64,000 bases of DNA. It comes from DASUBN01 sp964584665. Lineage in GTDB: Bacteria; Pseudomonadota; Gammaproteobacteria; Natronospirales; REEB76. The notes under the pieces were generated by a model, which saw nothing but the letters and a program-made list of their open reading frames with translations, made no database searches and was not told the DNA's origin. Below, piece after piece: positions 22,697 through 31,888 of the stretch. The translations under genes were made by a program, and so were the position numbers. The stretch covers positions 6,324 through 70,323 of the forward strand of contig CAZPAO010000009.1 in assembly GCA_964584665.1 (NCBI GenBank), given 5' to 3'. Position 1 is the stretch's first letter, and each line of letters starts with the position of its first letter.

Positions 22697-22793
22697 ACCC
22701 GGCCTGATTGACAGGCCAGCGCCATGGGTTAAACATGTCGGACCTTTCCGAAGCCTGGCCTGACCAGATCCTCATCCTTCCAAGGAGTGCATC

Positions 22794-24128
22794 GTGAGAT
22801 ATCTTCCCTTCTCCGTCTCCCTCTTGTGCACCGCGCTCGCCGCCGCGCCCGTGGCGCTGGCTGCCGATGCGCCCGCCGCTTCACAGGCGGTGGTGCTCAA
22901 GGCTGCGCACATCTTCGATTCCGTGTCCGGCAAGCTCGCCGACCACGGCGTGGTCGTGGTGCAGGACGGCAAGATCACCGCCGTGGGTACGGGCGCGGCC
23001 ATCCCCGCCGGCGCGCGCGTCATCGACCTCGGCGACGCCACCCTCATGCCCGGCATGATCGATTCCCACGTGCACTTGGACGGCCAGTTCGAGGAGAACT
23101 GGTACAAGGGCTTCTACCAGGAAGCGACCCGCTTCCCGGCGGAGCAGGCGCTCTACGCCGCCAAGTACGCCAAGGAGACCCTCGAGGCGGGCTTCACCAG
23201 CGTGCGTGACGTGGGCTCCACGGACTACATCGCCGTGAGCCTGCGCGACGCCATCGACGCCGGCGTGACCGAAGGCCCGCGCATGAAGGTCTCCAACTAC
23301 GCCATCGGTTCCACCGGCGGCCATGCGGACGACAACCCGTTCCCGCCCCAGCTGGTGCCGCCCTCGGGCCCGGTCCAGGGCGTGTGCAACGGGCCGGACG
23401 AATGCCGCGCCGCGGTGCGCTACCAGATGAAGTACGGCGCCGACGTCATCAAGTTCATGCCCTCGGGCGGCGTGCTCTCCCTCTCGGACCCGGTGGACGT
23501 GCCGGAGCTGACCCAGGACGAGATGGACGCCATCGTGGGCGAGGCCCACACCTGGCACCGCAAGGTCGCGGCCCATTGCCACGGCGACGCGGCGGCCAAG
23601 ATGGCCATCCAGGCGGGCGTGGACTCCATCGAGCACGGCACCTTCCTGCAGGATGACACGCTGAAGTTGATGAAAGACAAGGGCGTGTTCCTGGTGCCGA
23701 CCCTGTACGCGAGCTACTGGGTCGGGCAGAAGGCCGACAGCTACCCGCCGGCGATCCGCGAGAAGGCGTTGAAGGCCGCGGCCCAGTCCCAGATCATGTT
23801 CCAGCACGCGGTGAAGATCGGCGTGCCCATCGCCTTCGGCACCGACTCGGCGGTGGAGCCCCACGGTCTCGATGCCCAGGAGTTCTGGTTGATGGTGAAG
23901 AACGGCATGTCACCGGCGGACGCGCTCATGGCCGCCACCACCCGGGCAGCGCAGCTGCTCTATGGCAACCACGGCGACAAGAACGTGAACGCGCCGGTGG
24001 GCACGCTGGAGGCCGGCAAGTTCGCCGACATCATCGCGCTGCCGGGCGATCCGCTGAAGGACATCCATGCCACCGAACACCCGGTGTTCGTGATGAAGGG
24101 CGGGCAGATCTACGTCGGCGGCAAATGA
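22794..24128 (+). CDS. Secreted amidohydrolase (imidazolonepropionase/prolidase-like)
   Basis: A 444-residue exported metal-dependent hydrolase of the amidohydrolase superfamily. The signal peptide ends near residue 24 (ALAADAP). The metal-binding sequence is DSHVHLD (first two His), GADVIKFMPSGG (bridging Lys), AHCHGDAAAKMAIQ, SIEHGTF and FGTDSAV (final Asp), so the site is complete. Relatives hydrolyse dipeptides with C-terminal Pro or other amino acids, so peptide scavenging is likely. The start is GTG 22794 with AAGGAG nine bases upstream. It is followed at once by a strong terminator. A second, more distant member lies at 35353. Confidence 0.88.
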   Translation: MRYLPFSVSLLCTALAAAPVALAADAPAASQAVVLKAAHIFDSVSGKLADHGVVVVQDGKITAVGTGAAIPAGARVIDLGDATLMPGMIDSHVHLDGQFEENWYKGFYQEATRFPAEQALYAAKYAKETLEAGFTSVRDVGSTDYIAVSLRDAIDAGVTEGPRMKVSNYAIGSTGGHADDNPFPPQLVPPSGPVQGVCNGPDECRAAVRYQMKYGADVIKFMPSGGVLSLSDPVDVPELTQDEMDAIVGEAHTWHRKVAAHCHGDAAAKMAIQAGVDSIEHGTFLQDDTLKLMKDKGVFLVPTLYASYWVGQKADSYPPAIREKALKAAAQSQIMFQHAVKIGVPIAFGTDSAVEPHGLDAQEFWLMVKNGMSPADALMAATTRAAQLLYGNHGDKNVNAPVGTLEAGKFADIIALPGDPLKDIHATEHPVFVMKGGQIYVGGK

Positions 24129-24150
24129 CCGCGGCAGCGATCGGTTGAAC

Positions 24151-24180
24151 ATGGGGCCGCGCGAGCGGCCCCATCTTTTT
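24151..24180 (+). terminator. Rho-independent terminator after the amidohydrolase
   Basis: A perfect 10-bp stem, ATGGGGCCGC (24151-24160) with GCGGCCCCAT (24165-24174) and a GCGA loop, then CTTTTT. Confidence 0.92.
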
Positions 24181-24402
24181 ATGCCGGTGTCATCGCATGG
24201 GTGGCACGGCCTTGGAACACGGCAGCGCGGATTGGTTCGGCCTCGCTGCGGCATCTCGCGCGACCCTCGGCCGCGTGTGAAAAATGCTGAGGTCGAGGTC
24301 GGCATAAATATCGATGACGAGGCGACGGCGCGTCCGCCGTGCAGCGTCTTAGAATCCCCGGCAGCCGCGGACCCCCGCGCCAACGATGCCGAGGTATCAG
24401 TC

Positions 24403-25347
24403 GTGTACGCACGTATCTCCCGTCTTTGCCTGCTGTTGCTCGCATTGCCGTATGCAGCGGCGCGAGCCGATGCCGCCAACCCGTATTTCGAACTGCACCA
24501 GGTGGGTAAGGGCGTCTGGGCGGCCATCGTCAAGCACCACAGCGAGGGAGGCGGCAACTCCGGCTTCGTGGTCGGTTCCGACAGCGTGCTGGTCATAGAC
24601 ACCTTCGCCAAGCGTGAGGCGGCCGAGTTGCTGCTGGCGGAGATCCGGAAGGTCACGGACAAACCCGTGCGCTACGTCGTCAACACCCACTATCACGGCG
24701 ACCATCTGACCGGGAACGGGGTGTTCGCGGAGCAGGGTGCGGTGATCATGGCCCAGCGCAACGTGCGTACCTGGGAGCGCACCGAGAACACCCGCGTGTT
24801 CTTCGGCACGCCCACGCCGGAGTTCCTCGAGGAGATGTCCACCCTGACGCTGCCCACGCTCACCTACCAGGATGGCGTCGAGGTATACCTGGGGGACCGC
24901 AGGGTGGTGGTGCGCGTCATGCCGGGGCATACCGGCAGTGATTCGGTGGTGATCGTGCCGGACGCCAAGGTGGTCTTCACGGGAGACCTCTTCTGGTACC
25001 ACGCCCTGCCGAACCTGGTGGATGCGAACACCGCGCAGCAGATCGCCTCCGACGGCACCCTGGCCGATGAATATCCTGACGCCACCTTCGTGCCGGGCCA
25101 CTGGGAGCTGGCGACGGCCGGCGACCTGCGCGCCTTCCGCGGCTACCTCGTGGACCTGCGCCAGGCAGTGGCTGCGGCGCAGGCGGCAGGCAAGTCCGGC
25201 CAGGGGCTGGTGGACGAGGTCAAACCCGTGCTCAAGCGCAAGTATGCCGACTGGCTGGGCTTCGATTTCTTCCTCCCCCTGAACGTCGCCCAGACGGCAG
25301 CCGAACTGGATGGCACCAAGCAACTGCCGGTGCCGGCCGCGCTCTAG
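24403..25347 (+). CDS. Secreted metallo-beta-lactamase-fold hydrolase
   Basis: A 314-residue exported protein of the MBL superfamily. Signal peptide: LCLLLLALPYAAARADA. Zinc motifs are THYHGDH (HxHxDH), the downstream His in MPGHTGSD, Asp in FTGDLFWY and His in VPGHWEL, giving a complete binuclear site. The HxHxDH class includes lactamases, SoxH/quinoprotein-relay proteins and phosphodiesterases; substrate unclear. GTG 24403 is the start because GAGGTA precedes it and the signal peptide follows at once. Another MBL protein at 29851 is only distantly related. The next gene is 10 bases downstream. Confidence 0.85.
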   Translation: MYARISRLCLLLLALPYAAARADAANPYFELHQVGKGVWAAIVKHHSEGGGNSGFVVGSDSVLVIDTFAKREAAELLLAEIRKVTDKPVRYVVNTHYHGDHLTGNGVFAEQGAVIMAQRNVRTWERTENTRVFFGTPTPEFLEEMSTLTLPTLTYQDGVEVYLGDRRVVVRVMPGHTGSDSVVIVPDAKVVFTGDLFWYHALPNLVDANTAQQIASDGTLADEYPDATFVPGHWELATAGDLRAFRGYLVDLRQAVAAAQAAGKSGQGLVDEVKPVLKRKYADWLGFDFFLPLNVAQTAAELDGTKQLPVPAAL

Positions 25348-25357
25348 GAGCACCCCG

Positions 25358-26110
25358 ATGGGAAGAGTGACGGCACTGTTGCTGCAAGCCGCGGCCTGCG
25401 CCTGCATGGGCGGCGCGCAGGCGGACACCGGCGCGCCCGTGAGCCGTGTCTACACCCTGACGGTCTCGCCCGCGGAGCATGAGTCTTTCGAAGACGGCGT
25501 GAAGGCCTACGTGCAATGCCTGCAGCAACACGGCAGCCCCCATGCCCACAGCACCTGGTTGCACGAGAGCGGCAGCCGCTGGATCTACACGTTCGTGACC
25601 GACCAGCGCAGCTGGGCCGGTTTCGACGGGGGTTCCCAAGCCGGCATCGCCTGCTCGCCGGGCTTCGTGACCCAGGCACTGGACCACGCGCAGGACCTGC
25701 AGCGGTCTTTCCTGGAGATGCTGCCTGAGTTCAGCCACGGCACCGGCGCGGTGTTCGGCTCACCCATGCTCGAGGTGGATTCCTTCGTCGTGGCCGATCC
25801 CCAGGGCTTCCTGGAGGTGATGCGTGCGCTGCACGCGGCGGCGGAACGGAGCCATGCGGGGGATTACCTGTGGCTCAAGGTCACCGACGGCGGCCGCGGC
25901 TCGGCGGACTATCTCTTGCTGGTCCCCTACCGGGATTGGGAGGACTTCGGCCGCCGGCCAGAGGTCCTCTGGCATGCAGCCGAAAGCGTCTACGGTGGGC
26001 ACCGGGCCGATTCGCTGCGCAAGGCACAGCGGCGCGCCCTGCGCGAGAGCTGGTCCGACATGCAGAGCCGGGACGATGAGCTCAGTTACACCCCGCCCGC
26101 GGGCGGTTGA
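25358..26110 (+). CDS. Secreted hypothetical protein
   Basis: A 250-residue exported protein (signal VTALLLQAAACACMGGAQA). The mature chain appears to hold two similar halves, each starting with a strand and ending with a Trp-rich helix (VYTLTVSPAEHESFEDGVKA and MLEVDSFVVADPQGFLEVMR). This suggests a dimeric ferredoxin-like (alpha/beta barrel) duplication. No catalytic motif is seen. ATG 25358 has AGGAGC upstream and lies 10 bases after the MBL gene, so the two are probably cotranscribed with the asparaginase-like gene that follows. Confidence 0.65.
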   Translation: MGRVTALLLQAAACACMGGAQADTGAPVSRVYTLTVSPAEHESFEDGVKAYVQCLQQHGSPHAHSTWLHESGSRWIYTFVTDQRSWAGFDGGSQAGIACSPGFVTQALDHAQDLQRSFLEMLPEFSHGTGAVFGSPMLEVDSFVVADPQGFLEVMRALHAAAERSHAGDYLWLKVTDGGRGSADYLLLVPYRDWEDFGRRPEVLWHAAESVYGGHRADSLRKAQRRALRESWSDMQSRDDELSYTPPAGG

Positions 26111-26127
26111 TGCGAAGGAGGGGAGGG

Positions 26128-26610
26128 ATGATCGAGATACTGACCACCGGCGGGACCTTCGACACCCTGCCCGATGGGAGCATAGGCCCGCCGCGCGCCG
26201 CGGAAGTCCTGGCCGCGGCACGGGTCACGCTTGCGACCCGCTGCTACGAACTCATGCGGCTGGACAGCTCGGTGATACAGGACGTGCACCGGCAGCACAT
26301 GCGCAGGGTGATAGACGCTTCGGACGCGCACCGCTTCATCATCGTCCATGGCACCGACACCATGCTGGAGACCGCGGCGGCCCTGGGTCAGCTGCCGGAC
26401 AAGGTGGTGGTGCTGACCGGCTCCTTCGTGACAGCGGACAGACCGGGTGACGCGGCCTTCAACCTCGGTGCTGCGCTGCTGGCGGTCCAGCTCCTGCCCC
26501 CCGGTGCGCATGTCGTCATGGGCGGCGAATGCTTCCTGCCGGCACGGGCACGCAAGAACACCCAGCTGAGGCGTTTCGAGCGCGTGCCGGATCCTGAACG
26601 GATGATGTGA
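26128..26610 (+). CDS. One-domain asparaginase-like protein
   Basis: A 160-residue protein equal to the N-terminal domain of L-asparaginase. The nucleophile loop is MIEILTTGGTFDTLPDG (Thr10 or Thr13), the second threonine pair is VHGTDTMLETA, and a Lys lies near the C-terminus (RARKNTQLRRF) where asparaginases carry the catalytic Lys. The family's C-terminal domain, which completes the intersubunit active site, is absent. Short stand-alone versions occur in other proteobacteria, so this is probably a real subfamily and not a truncation. GGAGGGGAGGG precedes the ATG. Activity is unproven. Confidence 0.75.
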   Translation: MIEILTTGGTFDTLPDGSIGPPRAAEVLAAARVTLATRCYELMRLDSSVIQDVHRQHMRRVIDASDAHRFIIVHGTDTMLETAAALGQLPDKVVVLTGSFVTADRPGDAAFNLGAALLAVQLLPPGAHVVMGGECFLPARARKNTQLRRFERVPDPERMM

Positions 26611-26631
26611 AGGAATCCCGCACGGGGCGTC

Positions 26632-29600
26632 TCAGTCGTCTTCGTCCTTGTGCTGCTGCGCGATGCGCACCACCGGCCGGCCGATGTGCAGGGCCGTGAC
26701 ATCCTTGGGATGCACGTCGTCGAAGGCGTGCAGGGACTTGAGCTGCATGTCCGACTGCTCCGAGAGTGAGGCGAACAAGACCTCGTCCGCCGGCGTCGGC
26801 GGCACGTAGGAGCCTTCCAGGTTCCACATGAGCGTGCCCATGCGAGCCTGCAGCGTGGCCGGGTGCGCCAGGGTCTCCAGGTAGCCGTCGAAGGTAGGTA
26901 CCACCAGGACCGCGGCGATGGCCTCCAGCTGTGCCAGGCGCGCCGCGTCCCGGGGGCGCTTCTTGAGTTCCTGGCGCAGGGCATTGATGCGCTCCGCCGC
27001 CTGCCCCAACACCGCCATCTTCGCCTGCACCCGCTTCAGCATGGCGGCGCGGGCCGCGAGGGTAGCCTCGGAAGCCTCGATGCGCGGGTCCTTCCTCACC
27101 TCGAACTCGCGGGTCTCCTGGTGGCGGCCCAGGCTGAAAGTGACCCGGTATCGGCCCGGCAACACCTGCGGACCCGGCACCTCTTCGTCACCCTTGCCCA
27201 TGGACGCCTCGCGCAAGTCCCAGACGAACAGGTTCAGTCCCGCATCGCCGTTGAGGGGCGGGGCGGCCTCTTCATCCGCGTCTTTGTCGTCATCATCCTT
27301 GTGCTTGGGTGGACCTCCGGTCACTTCGTAGGAGGCGATGGCATGGCCCTGCAGGTCGCTGAAGGCTACGCTGAGCTTCACGCCTTTCGCCAGCGGCTTC
27401 TTCAACTGGTAGAAGACCTTGGCGCCGCCGGCAGGGTTCACGCCCATGTTGTACTGGCTGGCGGAGCTGTCCTGCTGGATGGGCGTGATGAAGGCGACAC
27501 CCGGGGTGTAGAGGTGGCCGTCGGCGCTGCGGGTCTCGGGACCGATCTCACGCAAGGGCTGCAGGTCATCCAGCACCCAGAAGGAGCGGCCGTGGGTGGC
27601 GGCGGCCAGGGAATCCTGCTGCGGTACCAGTGCCAGGTCCGTGACGGCGGTGCGCGGCAGGTTCTGCTGCAAGGTCTGCCAATGGGCGCCATCGTCCGTC
27701 GAGAACCAGGCGCCGTTGAGCGTGCCGGCGAAGAGCAGGCTCGCGTCCTGCCAGTCCTGTCGCAGGGTGAAGCTGGTGGTGTCCGTGGGCAGCCCGGCCA
27801 CGATCTTCTGCCAGTGGGCGCCGTAGTCATGGGTCTTGTAGAGATAGGGCGTGAAATCATCCAGGCGGTAGCGATGCGCCGCCACGTAGGCGGTGCCTGC
27901 ATCCAGGCGCGAGGCGTCTATCACGTTCACAGTGCTCCACGCGGGGAGATCCGGCGGCGTCACGTCCTGCCAGTGGCCGCCGTCGTCCCGGGTGAGCCAC
28001 AGCTTGCCGTCGTCGGTGCCGGCCCAGAGCAGCCCCGATTTCAAGGGCGACTCCGCCAACGCGAACACCGTGTCGTAGTACTCGACGGAGGTGATGTCCT
28101 TGTGCAACGGACCGCCGGAGGGGAGCTGCTTGCTCTTGTCGTCACGGGTGAGGTCGGGGCTGATCTCCTTCCAGACGTGGCCGCCGTCCTCGCTCTTCAG
28201 CACGTATTGGGCGCCCATGTAGAGGGTGTCGTCCGCGTGGCTGCTGGCGATGAGCGGCGCGGTCCATTGGAAGCGGTACTTGAGGTCGTCGGCGCCGCGG
28301 CCGGTGTTGTCGTCGGGCCAGTGGCCCATGAAAGTCTTGAGCCCTGTATGGGCATCGAAGCGCTCCAGCATGCCCATGGGGCCGCCGCTGGAATAGACGA
28401 TCCAGGGTTTGCCCGGCACCGGCACGCCGTAACCCGCTTCCCACTGCGCCACGTTGCCCCAGTCCTGGATGCCGATGCCCCAATCCTGGTTCGCGCTCGC
28501 GATGCCCACGGTGGAGGAATCCTGCTGCGCGCCGTAGAGATGGAAAGGGAACTGGTCGTCCACGTTGAGCTTGTAGATCTGGGCGGTGGGCTGGTTCTGC
28601 AGCTCCGACCAGGAGGTGCCGCCGTCCAGGCTCACCGCTGCGCCGCCGTCGCTGCCGATGGCCATGACCTTGGGGTCGGCGGGGTCGATCCACATGGCGT
28701 GGTGGTCGCCGCCCTGCATCTGCTGGCTCTTGAAAGTCTTGCCGCCGTCCTTGGACACCATGTAACCCGGCGCCTCCGTCACGTAGAGGTGGTCTGGGTC
28801 CTTCGGATCCGCGAACACGCGGCTGAAGTACCAGGCCCGCGGGTTGAGGTTGCCTTTGTGATACAGCAACTGCCAATGGCCGCCGCCGTCGTCGGAGCGG
28901 TAGAGGCCGCTGTCCTTCGCTTCCACCACCGCGTAGACGCGGCCCGGCGCGCCGGAGGGCAGGGCGAGCCCGATGCGCCCCAGCACGCCTGCGGCCATGC
29001 CCGGGTTCAGCGCGACGTTGCTCCAATGGGCGCCGCCGTCGCTGGTCTTATATATGCCGCTGCCGGGGCCGCCGCTCGTCAGGTTCCATGAAGTGCGCTG
29101 CATCTGCCAGAAAGCCGCGTAGAGGGTCTTGCTGTCGTTCGGGTCCATGACGAGATCGCCCACGCCCGTGTCCGCGTCGACCGAGAGGATCTGCTGCCAA
29201 TGGGCACCGCCATCGTGGGTCTCGTACACGCCCCGCTCCGGGTTAGGTCCGAACACGTGGCCCAGCGCCCCCACATACACATGCTGCGCGTCCTTCGGGT
29301 CCACGATGATGTTGGCGATCACGTGGGTTTCGGCGAGACCCGCCTGGGTCCAGGTCTTGCCCGCGTCGGCGGACTTCCACAGGCCGTCGCCCGTGAGCAC
29401 GTCGCCGCGGGGGAAGGGCTCGCCGGTGCCGGCGTAGACGACCTTCGGATCCGAGGGCGCCACCGCCAGCGCGCCCACCGGCCCTGCATCCAGGCAGCAG
29501 TCGCTGACGTTCACCCAGTGGTGGCCCGCGTCGGTGGTCTTCCACACGCCGCCGTCGGCGGCGCCCATGTAGAAGGTCTGCTTGTCGCCGGCGATGCCCG

Positions 29601-29748
29601 CCACCGCGTCCACGCGCCCGGCACGGAACGGGCCCACCAGACGCCATTGCAGGGCCTGAAGCGTGGGATCGGGCGGCGGCAACGCCAGGGTGGCGGACGG
29701 CAGCGAGGCGAGGGCCAGCAGGCCCGTGAGGCTGAGGGCGTGTTTCAA
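26632..29748 (-). CDS. Large secreted BNR/sortilin-type beta-propeller protein
   Basis: A 1038-residue exported protein (signal ALSLTGLLALASLPSATLA). Residues 30-760 are repeated propeller blades with Asp-box motifs (TTDAGHHW, SADAGKTW, THDGGAHW, SDDGGGHW and more), as in VPS10/sortilin-like and xyloglucanase-like glycosidases. Residues 760-900 are a beta-sandwich; an acidic run (KHKDDDDKDADEEAA) interrupts it. The last 130 residues are helical. Members are often annotated as glycosyl hydrolases, but the catalytic Asp pair cannot be verified by eye. The start is TTG 29748 with GGGGGAG upstream. A palindromic element sits just before it. Confidence 0.8.
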   Translation of the reverse strand: MKHALSLTGLLALASLPSATLALPPPDPTLQALQWRLVGPFRAGRVDAVAGIAGDKQTFYMGAADGGVWKTTDAGHHWVNVSDCCLDAGPVGALAVAPSDPKVVYAGTGEPFPRGDVLTGDGLWKSADAGKTWTQAGLAETHVIANIIVDPKDAQHVYVGALGHVFGPNPERGVYETHDGGAHWQQILSVDADTGVGDLVMDPNDSKTLYAAFWQMQRTSWNLTSGGPGSGIYKTSDGGAHWSNVALNPGMAAGVLGRIGLALPSGAPGRVYAVVEAKDSGLYRSDDGGGHWQLLYHKGNLNPRAWYFSRVFADPKDPDHLYVTEAPGYMVSKDGGKTFKSQQMQGGDHHAMWIDPADPKVMAIGSDGGAAVSLDGGTSWSELQNQPTAQIYKLNVDDQFPFHLYGAQQDSSTVGIASANQDWGIGIQDWGNVAQWEAGYGVPVPGKPWIVYSSGGPMGMLERFDAHTGLKTFMGHWPDDNTGRGADDLKYRFQWTAPLIASSHADDTLYMGAQYVLKSEDGGHVWKEISPDLTRDDKSKQLPSGGPLHKDITSVEYYDTVFALAESPLKSGLLWAGTDDGKLWLTRDDGGHWQDVTPPDLPAWSTVNVIDASRLDAGTAYVAAHRYRLDDFTPYLYKTHDYGAHWQKIVAGLPTDTTSFTLRQDWQDASLLFAGTLNGAWFSTDDGAHWQTLQQNLPRTAVTDLALVPQQDSLAAATHGRSFWVLDDLQPLREIGPETRSADGHLYTPGVAFITPIQQDSSASQYNMGVNPAGGAKVFYQLKKPLAKGVKLSVAFSDLQGHAIASYEVTGGPPKHKDDDDKDADEEAAPPLNGDAGLNLFVWDLREASMGKGDEEVPGPQVLPGRYRVTFSLGRHQETREFEVRKDPRIEASEATLAARAAMLKRVQAKMAVLGQAAERINALRQELKKRPRDAARLAQLEAIAAVLVVPTFDGYLETLAHPATLQARMGTLMWNLEGSYVPPTPADEVLFASLSEQSDMQLKSLHAFDDVHPKDVTALHIGRPVVRIAQQHKDEDD

Positions 29749-29774
29749 GGGCGGGCTCCCCCGGCTCGAAGCGG

Positions 29775-29808
29775 CCGGTCGATCTACTATGGGAATAGTA
29801 TCAACCGG
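29775..29808. promoter_or_regulatory. Imperfect palindrome upstream of the BNR gene
   Basis: CCGGT (29775-29779) and TACTAT (29785-29790) are mirrored by ATAGTA (29795-29800) and ACCGG (29804-29808) around GGGA. It ends 27 bases before the TTG start of the minus-strand BNR gene. Operator or 5' leader hairpin. Confidence 0.35.
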
Positions 29809-29850
29809 TCGCGGGGGGAGAGCAATCGGGGCGCGCCGGCGCCCGGCGGG

Positions 29851-30927
29851 TCAGCCGCCGTCGGGTTTGAGTTCGTCGTAGAGTTCCTGCACGTAGTTCT
29901 GGGTGAAGTCCAGGTCGAACAGGTAGCGGGCCACCGGATCCTGGCCGGCGAAGCGATCGGTCTCGGCGCGCAGGTCCAGGCGTTTCAGGATCTCATCCGG
30001 CTCCAGGCCCTGCTGGACCAGCGGGCGCACCTGGCCCTGCACGTCCTTGAGCAGCGCCTGCAACTGGTGCAGGTAGTCCTTGCCCGCTTGCACCGCGCCG
30101 TGGCCGGGCACCAGGGTGTCGAAGTCGAGGGCTGCGAGCGCGTCCAGCGTGTCGTTTATCTCCAGCGCGCCGGTGAAGCCGAAAGGCATGGGCGCCACCA
30201 CCAGGTCGCCGCTGGCCACCAGCTTCTCCTGGGGCAGGTACACCACGATGTCGCCGGCGGTATGGCCCTTGCCGAGGTGCAGCACCCGGATCTCACGCGT
30301 GCCGCGGTAGAGGCTGAGGCTGCCCGTGAAGGTCAGGTCCGGCGGCGTCAGCTCCACCGTCTGGTATTCGCGGTGGGTGATGTCTATCTCATGGTCGAAG
30401 TAGCGGCTCAGGAAATCCGCCACCCGCGCATCGGCGGGGTCGCCCTTCTTGCGCAGGTCGGCGATCACCTCGTCCCAATGCTGGCGGCGCGAGTCGATGC
30501 TCTTGGCGATGTCCTTCACATAACCGATGTCATCGCCGAGCATGGCGGCGCGGGTCTCGGGCCGGCCGATGATCTCCACCCCGGGCCAGGCCCTGACGTA
30601 CTCCTGGTTGCCCAGCGTGTGGTCGCCATGCCAGTGGGTGTCGATGACGGCGCTCACCGGCTTGGGCGTGAGCGCGCGGATGGCGGCGATTATGCGGCGG
30701 GCTGCCACCGGGGAACCGCCGGAATCCACCAGCACCACGTCGCGCGGATTGATGATGATGGTGACGTTGCCCATCACCATGATGTTGAGCGGGTCGGCGA
30801 TCTGCGCCACGTAGATGTCGTCACGCAGCTTGTGCAGCTTCACGTCCCAGAGCGAGCCCGTGTCCTCCTCGGCGGAGGCGGCGGGTAGCCAGGCCAGCAG
30901 GGCGAAGCACAGGAAGAACATGCGCAT
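29851..30927 (-). CDS. Secreted metallo-beta-lactamase-fold hydrolase
   Basis: A 358-residue exported protein (signal MRMFFLCFALLAWLPAASAE). The zinc site is complete: DTHWHGDHTLG (HxHxDH), LGKGHTAGD, SGDLVV and VPGHGAV. A long helical insert (about 130-200, ADLRKKGDPADARVADFLS) and a helical C-terminal region of about 90 residues distinguish it from lactamases. It resembles the SoxH-like group seen near quinoprotein enzymes. A PQQ-type propeller gene lies 2 kb away, but a functional link is speculative. GGAGGAGACC precedes the ATG. Confidence 0.85.
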   Translation of the reverse strand: MRMFFLCFALLAWLPAASAEEDTGSLWDVKLHKLRDDIYVAQIADPLNIMVMGNVTIIINPRDVVLVDSGGSPVAARRIIAAIRALTPKPVSAVIDTHWHGDHTLGNQEYVRAWPGVEIIGRPETRAAMLGDDIGYVKDIAKSIDSRRQHWDEVIADLRKKGDPADARVADFLSRYFDHEIDITHREYQTVELTPPDLTFTGSLSLYRGTREIRVLHLGKGHTAGDIVVYLPQEKLVASGDLVVAPMPFGFTGALEINDTLDALAALDFDTLVPGHGAVQAGKDYLHQLQALLKDVQGQVRPLVQQGLEPDEILKRLDLRAETDRFAGQDPVARYLFDLDFTQNYVQELYDELKPDGG

Positions 30928-31011
30928 GGTCGGTCTCCTCCACGCCGGAAAGGGGCGTGGCGGCCCGATGGTGGACGGAGAGGAGAGGTCCCGTATTGGA
31001 GGAAACGGACC

Positions 31012-31860
31012 TCAGCCGCGAGGCCGGTACAGCCCCGCTTCCAGGCGGCGTTCCTGCAGCAATGCCGCTGGTGTGCGTCCGGCGATGTCGCGGAACTCGT
31101 GCACCATATGCGCCTGGTCGCTGTAGCCGCCGGCCAGGGCGAGCGCGGCCCAATCGGGGCTTGCGGCCGCATCCGCGGCGGCCAGCACGCGCAGGAAGCG
31201 CCGGGCGCGGCTGTAGGATTTCGGTGTCACGCCCGTGGCCGCCTCGAACAGGCGGCGGAAGTGCCGCGTGCCGATGCCGCAGAGCGCCGCCGCCGCCGCC
31301 ACCGGACGGCGCGCCGGTGCCCCGCGCAGGGCCGCTGCCGCCTCCTGCTGGCGCGCTTCCCGGCCTGCGCTCGTGCCCAGTCTCCCCCGGGCTTCATGCA
31401 GCGAGCCGGCGAGCAGCTGCGAGGCCTCGGACCAATGCCGCGTGCGCGTCAGCGCTTCCAGCAGCGGACGCGTCCGGGGATCCACTTCCTGCATGTCGTG
31501 TATCCGGTCCACGTGCTCGCGCGCATGGGCGCCCAGCAAGGGTAGCGACCATTCCGGATACAGCTTGAACGCCACGATCTCGTATCCCGGCCGCAGCGCC
31601 AGCGGATATGCCGTGAAGATGGGCCCGATGAGAGCGAGGCTGGGTGCGTCCACCCGTCCGTCCGCATCGCGTCTGCACATGAAGGCGAGGCTCAGGCCCG
31701 GGTCCGGCAGCACTTGGTGCGCGGGGCAGCGCGGGTCGGTGGCGCCGGCGATGGCGTGCAGCCAGCGGCATTCCGACAACCCCGCCAACGCGACGGGAGG
31801 GGCGCTCTGGCGGTAGCCACCCAGGACCTGCGTCAGAGGCTTCGCGACGTGACCGTGCAT
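31012..31860 (-). CDS. AraC-family transcriptional regulator
   Basis: A 282-residue regulator. The C-terminal 110 residues hold two helix-turn-helix motifs (AAAAALCGIGTRHFRRLFEA and WAALALAGGYSDQAHMVHEF, ending DIAGRTPAAL), the AraC signature. The N-terminal part (about 20-150, with PDPGLSLAFMCRRD and LRPGYEIVAFKLYP) looks like the cupin-like effector domain of AraC proteins that sense small molecules. ATG 31860 was chosen with AAGAAG upstream; the open frame continues 67 codons upstream, but that stretch overlaps a PQQ-propeller remnant in another frame. It lies 84 bases from the MBL gene on the same strand and may regulate it. Confidence 0.85.
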   Translation of the reverse strand: MHGHVAKPLTQVLGGYRQSAPPVALAGLSECRWLHAIAGATDPRCPAHQVLPDPGLSLAFMCRRDADGRVDAPSLALIGPIFTAYPLALRPGYEIVAFKLYPEWSLPLLGAHAREHVDRIHDMQEVDPRTRPLLEALTRTRHWSEASQLLAGSLHEARGRLGTSAGREARQQEAAAALRGAPARRPVAAAAALCGIGTRHFRRLFEAATGVTPKSYSRARRFLRVLAAADAAASPDWAALALAGGYSDQAHMVHEFRDIAGRTPAALLQERRLEAGLYRPRG

Positions 31861-31888
31861 GTCTTCTTGGACCCGCGGGGACCCGGTT

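Noticed and set aside
26863..29091. A long open frame antisense to the BNR propeller gene
   Set aside because: It is an artefact of GC-rich codon bias opposite a real gene: no signal of its own, no ribosome binding site, and composition typical of a reverse frame.
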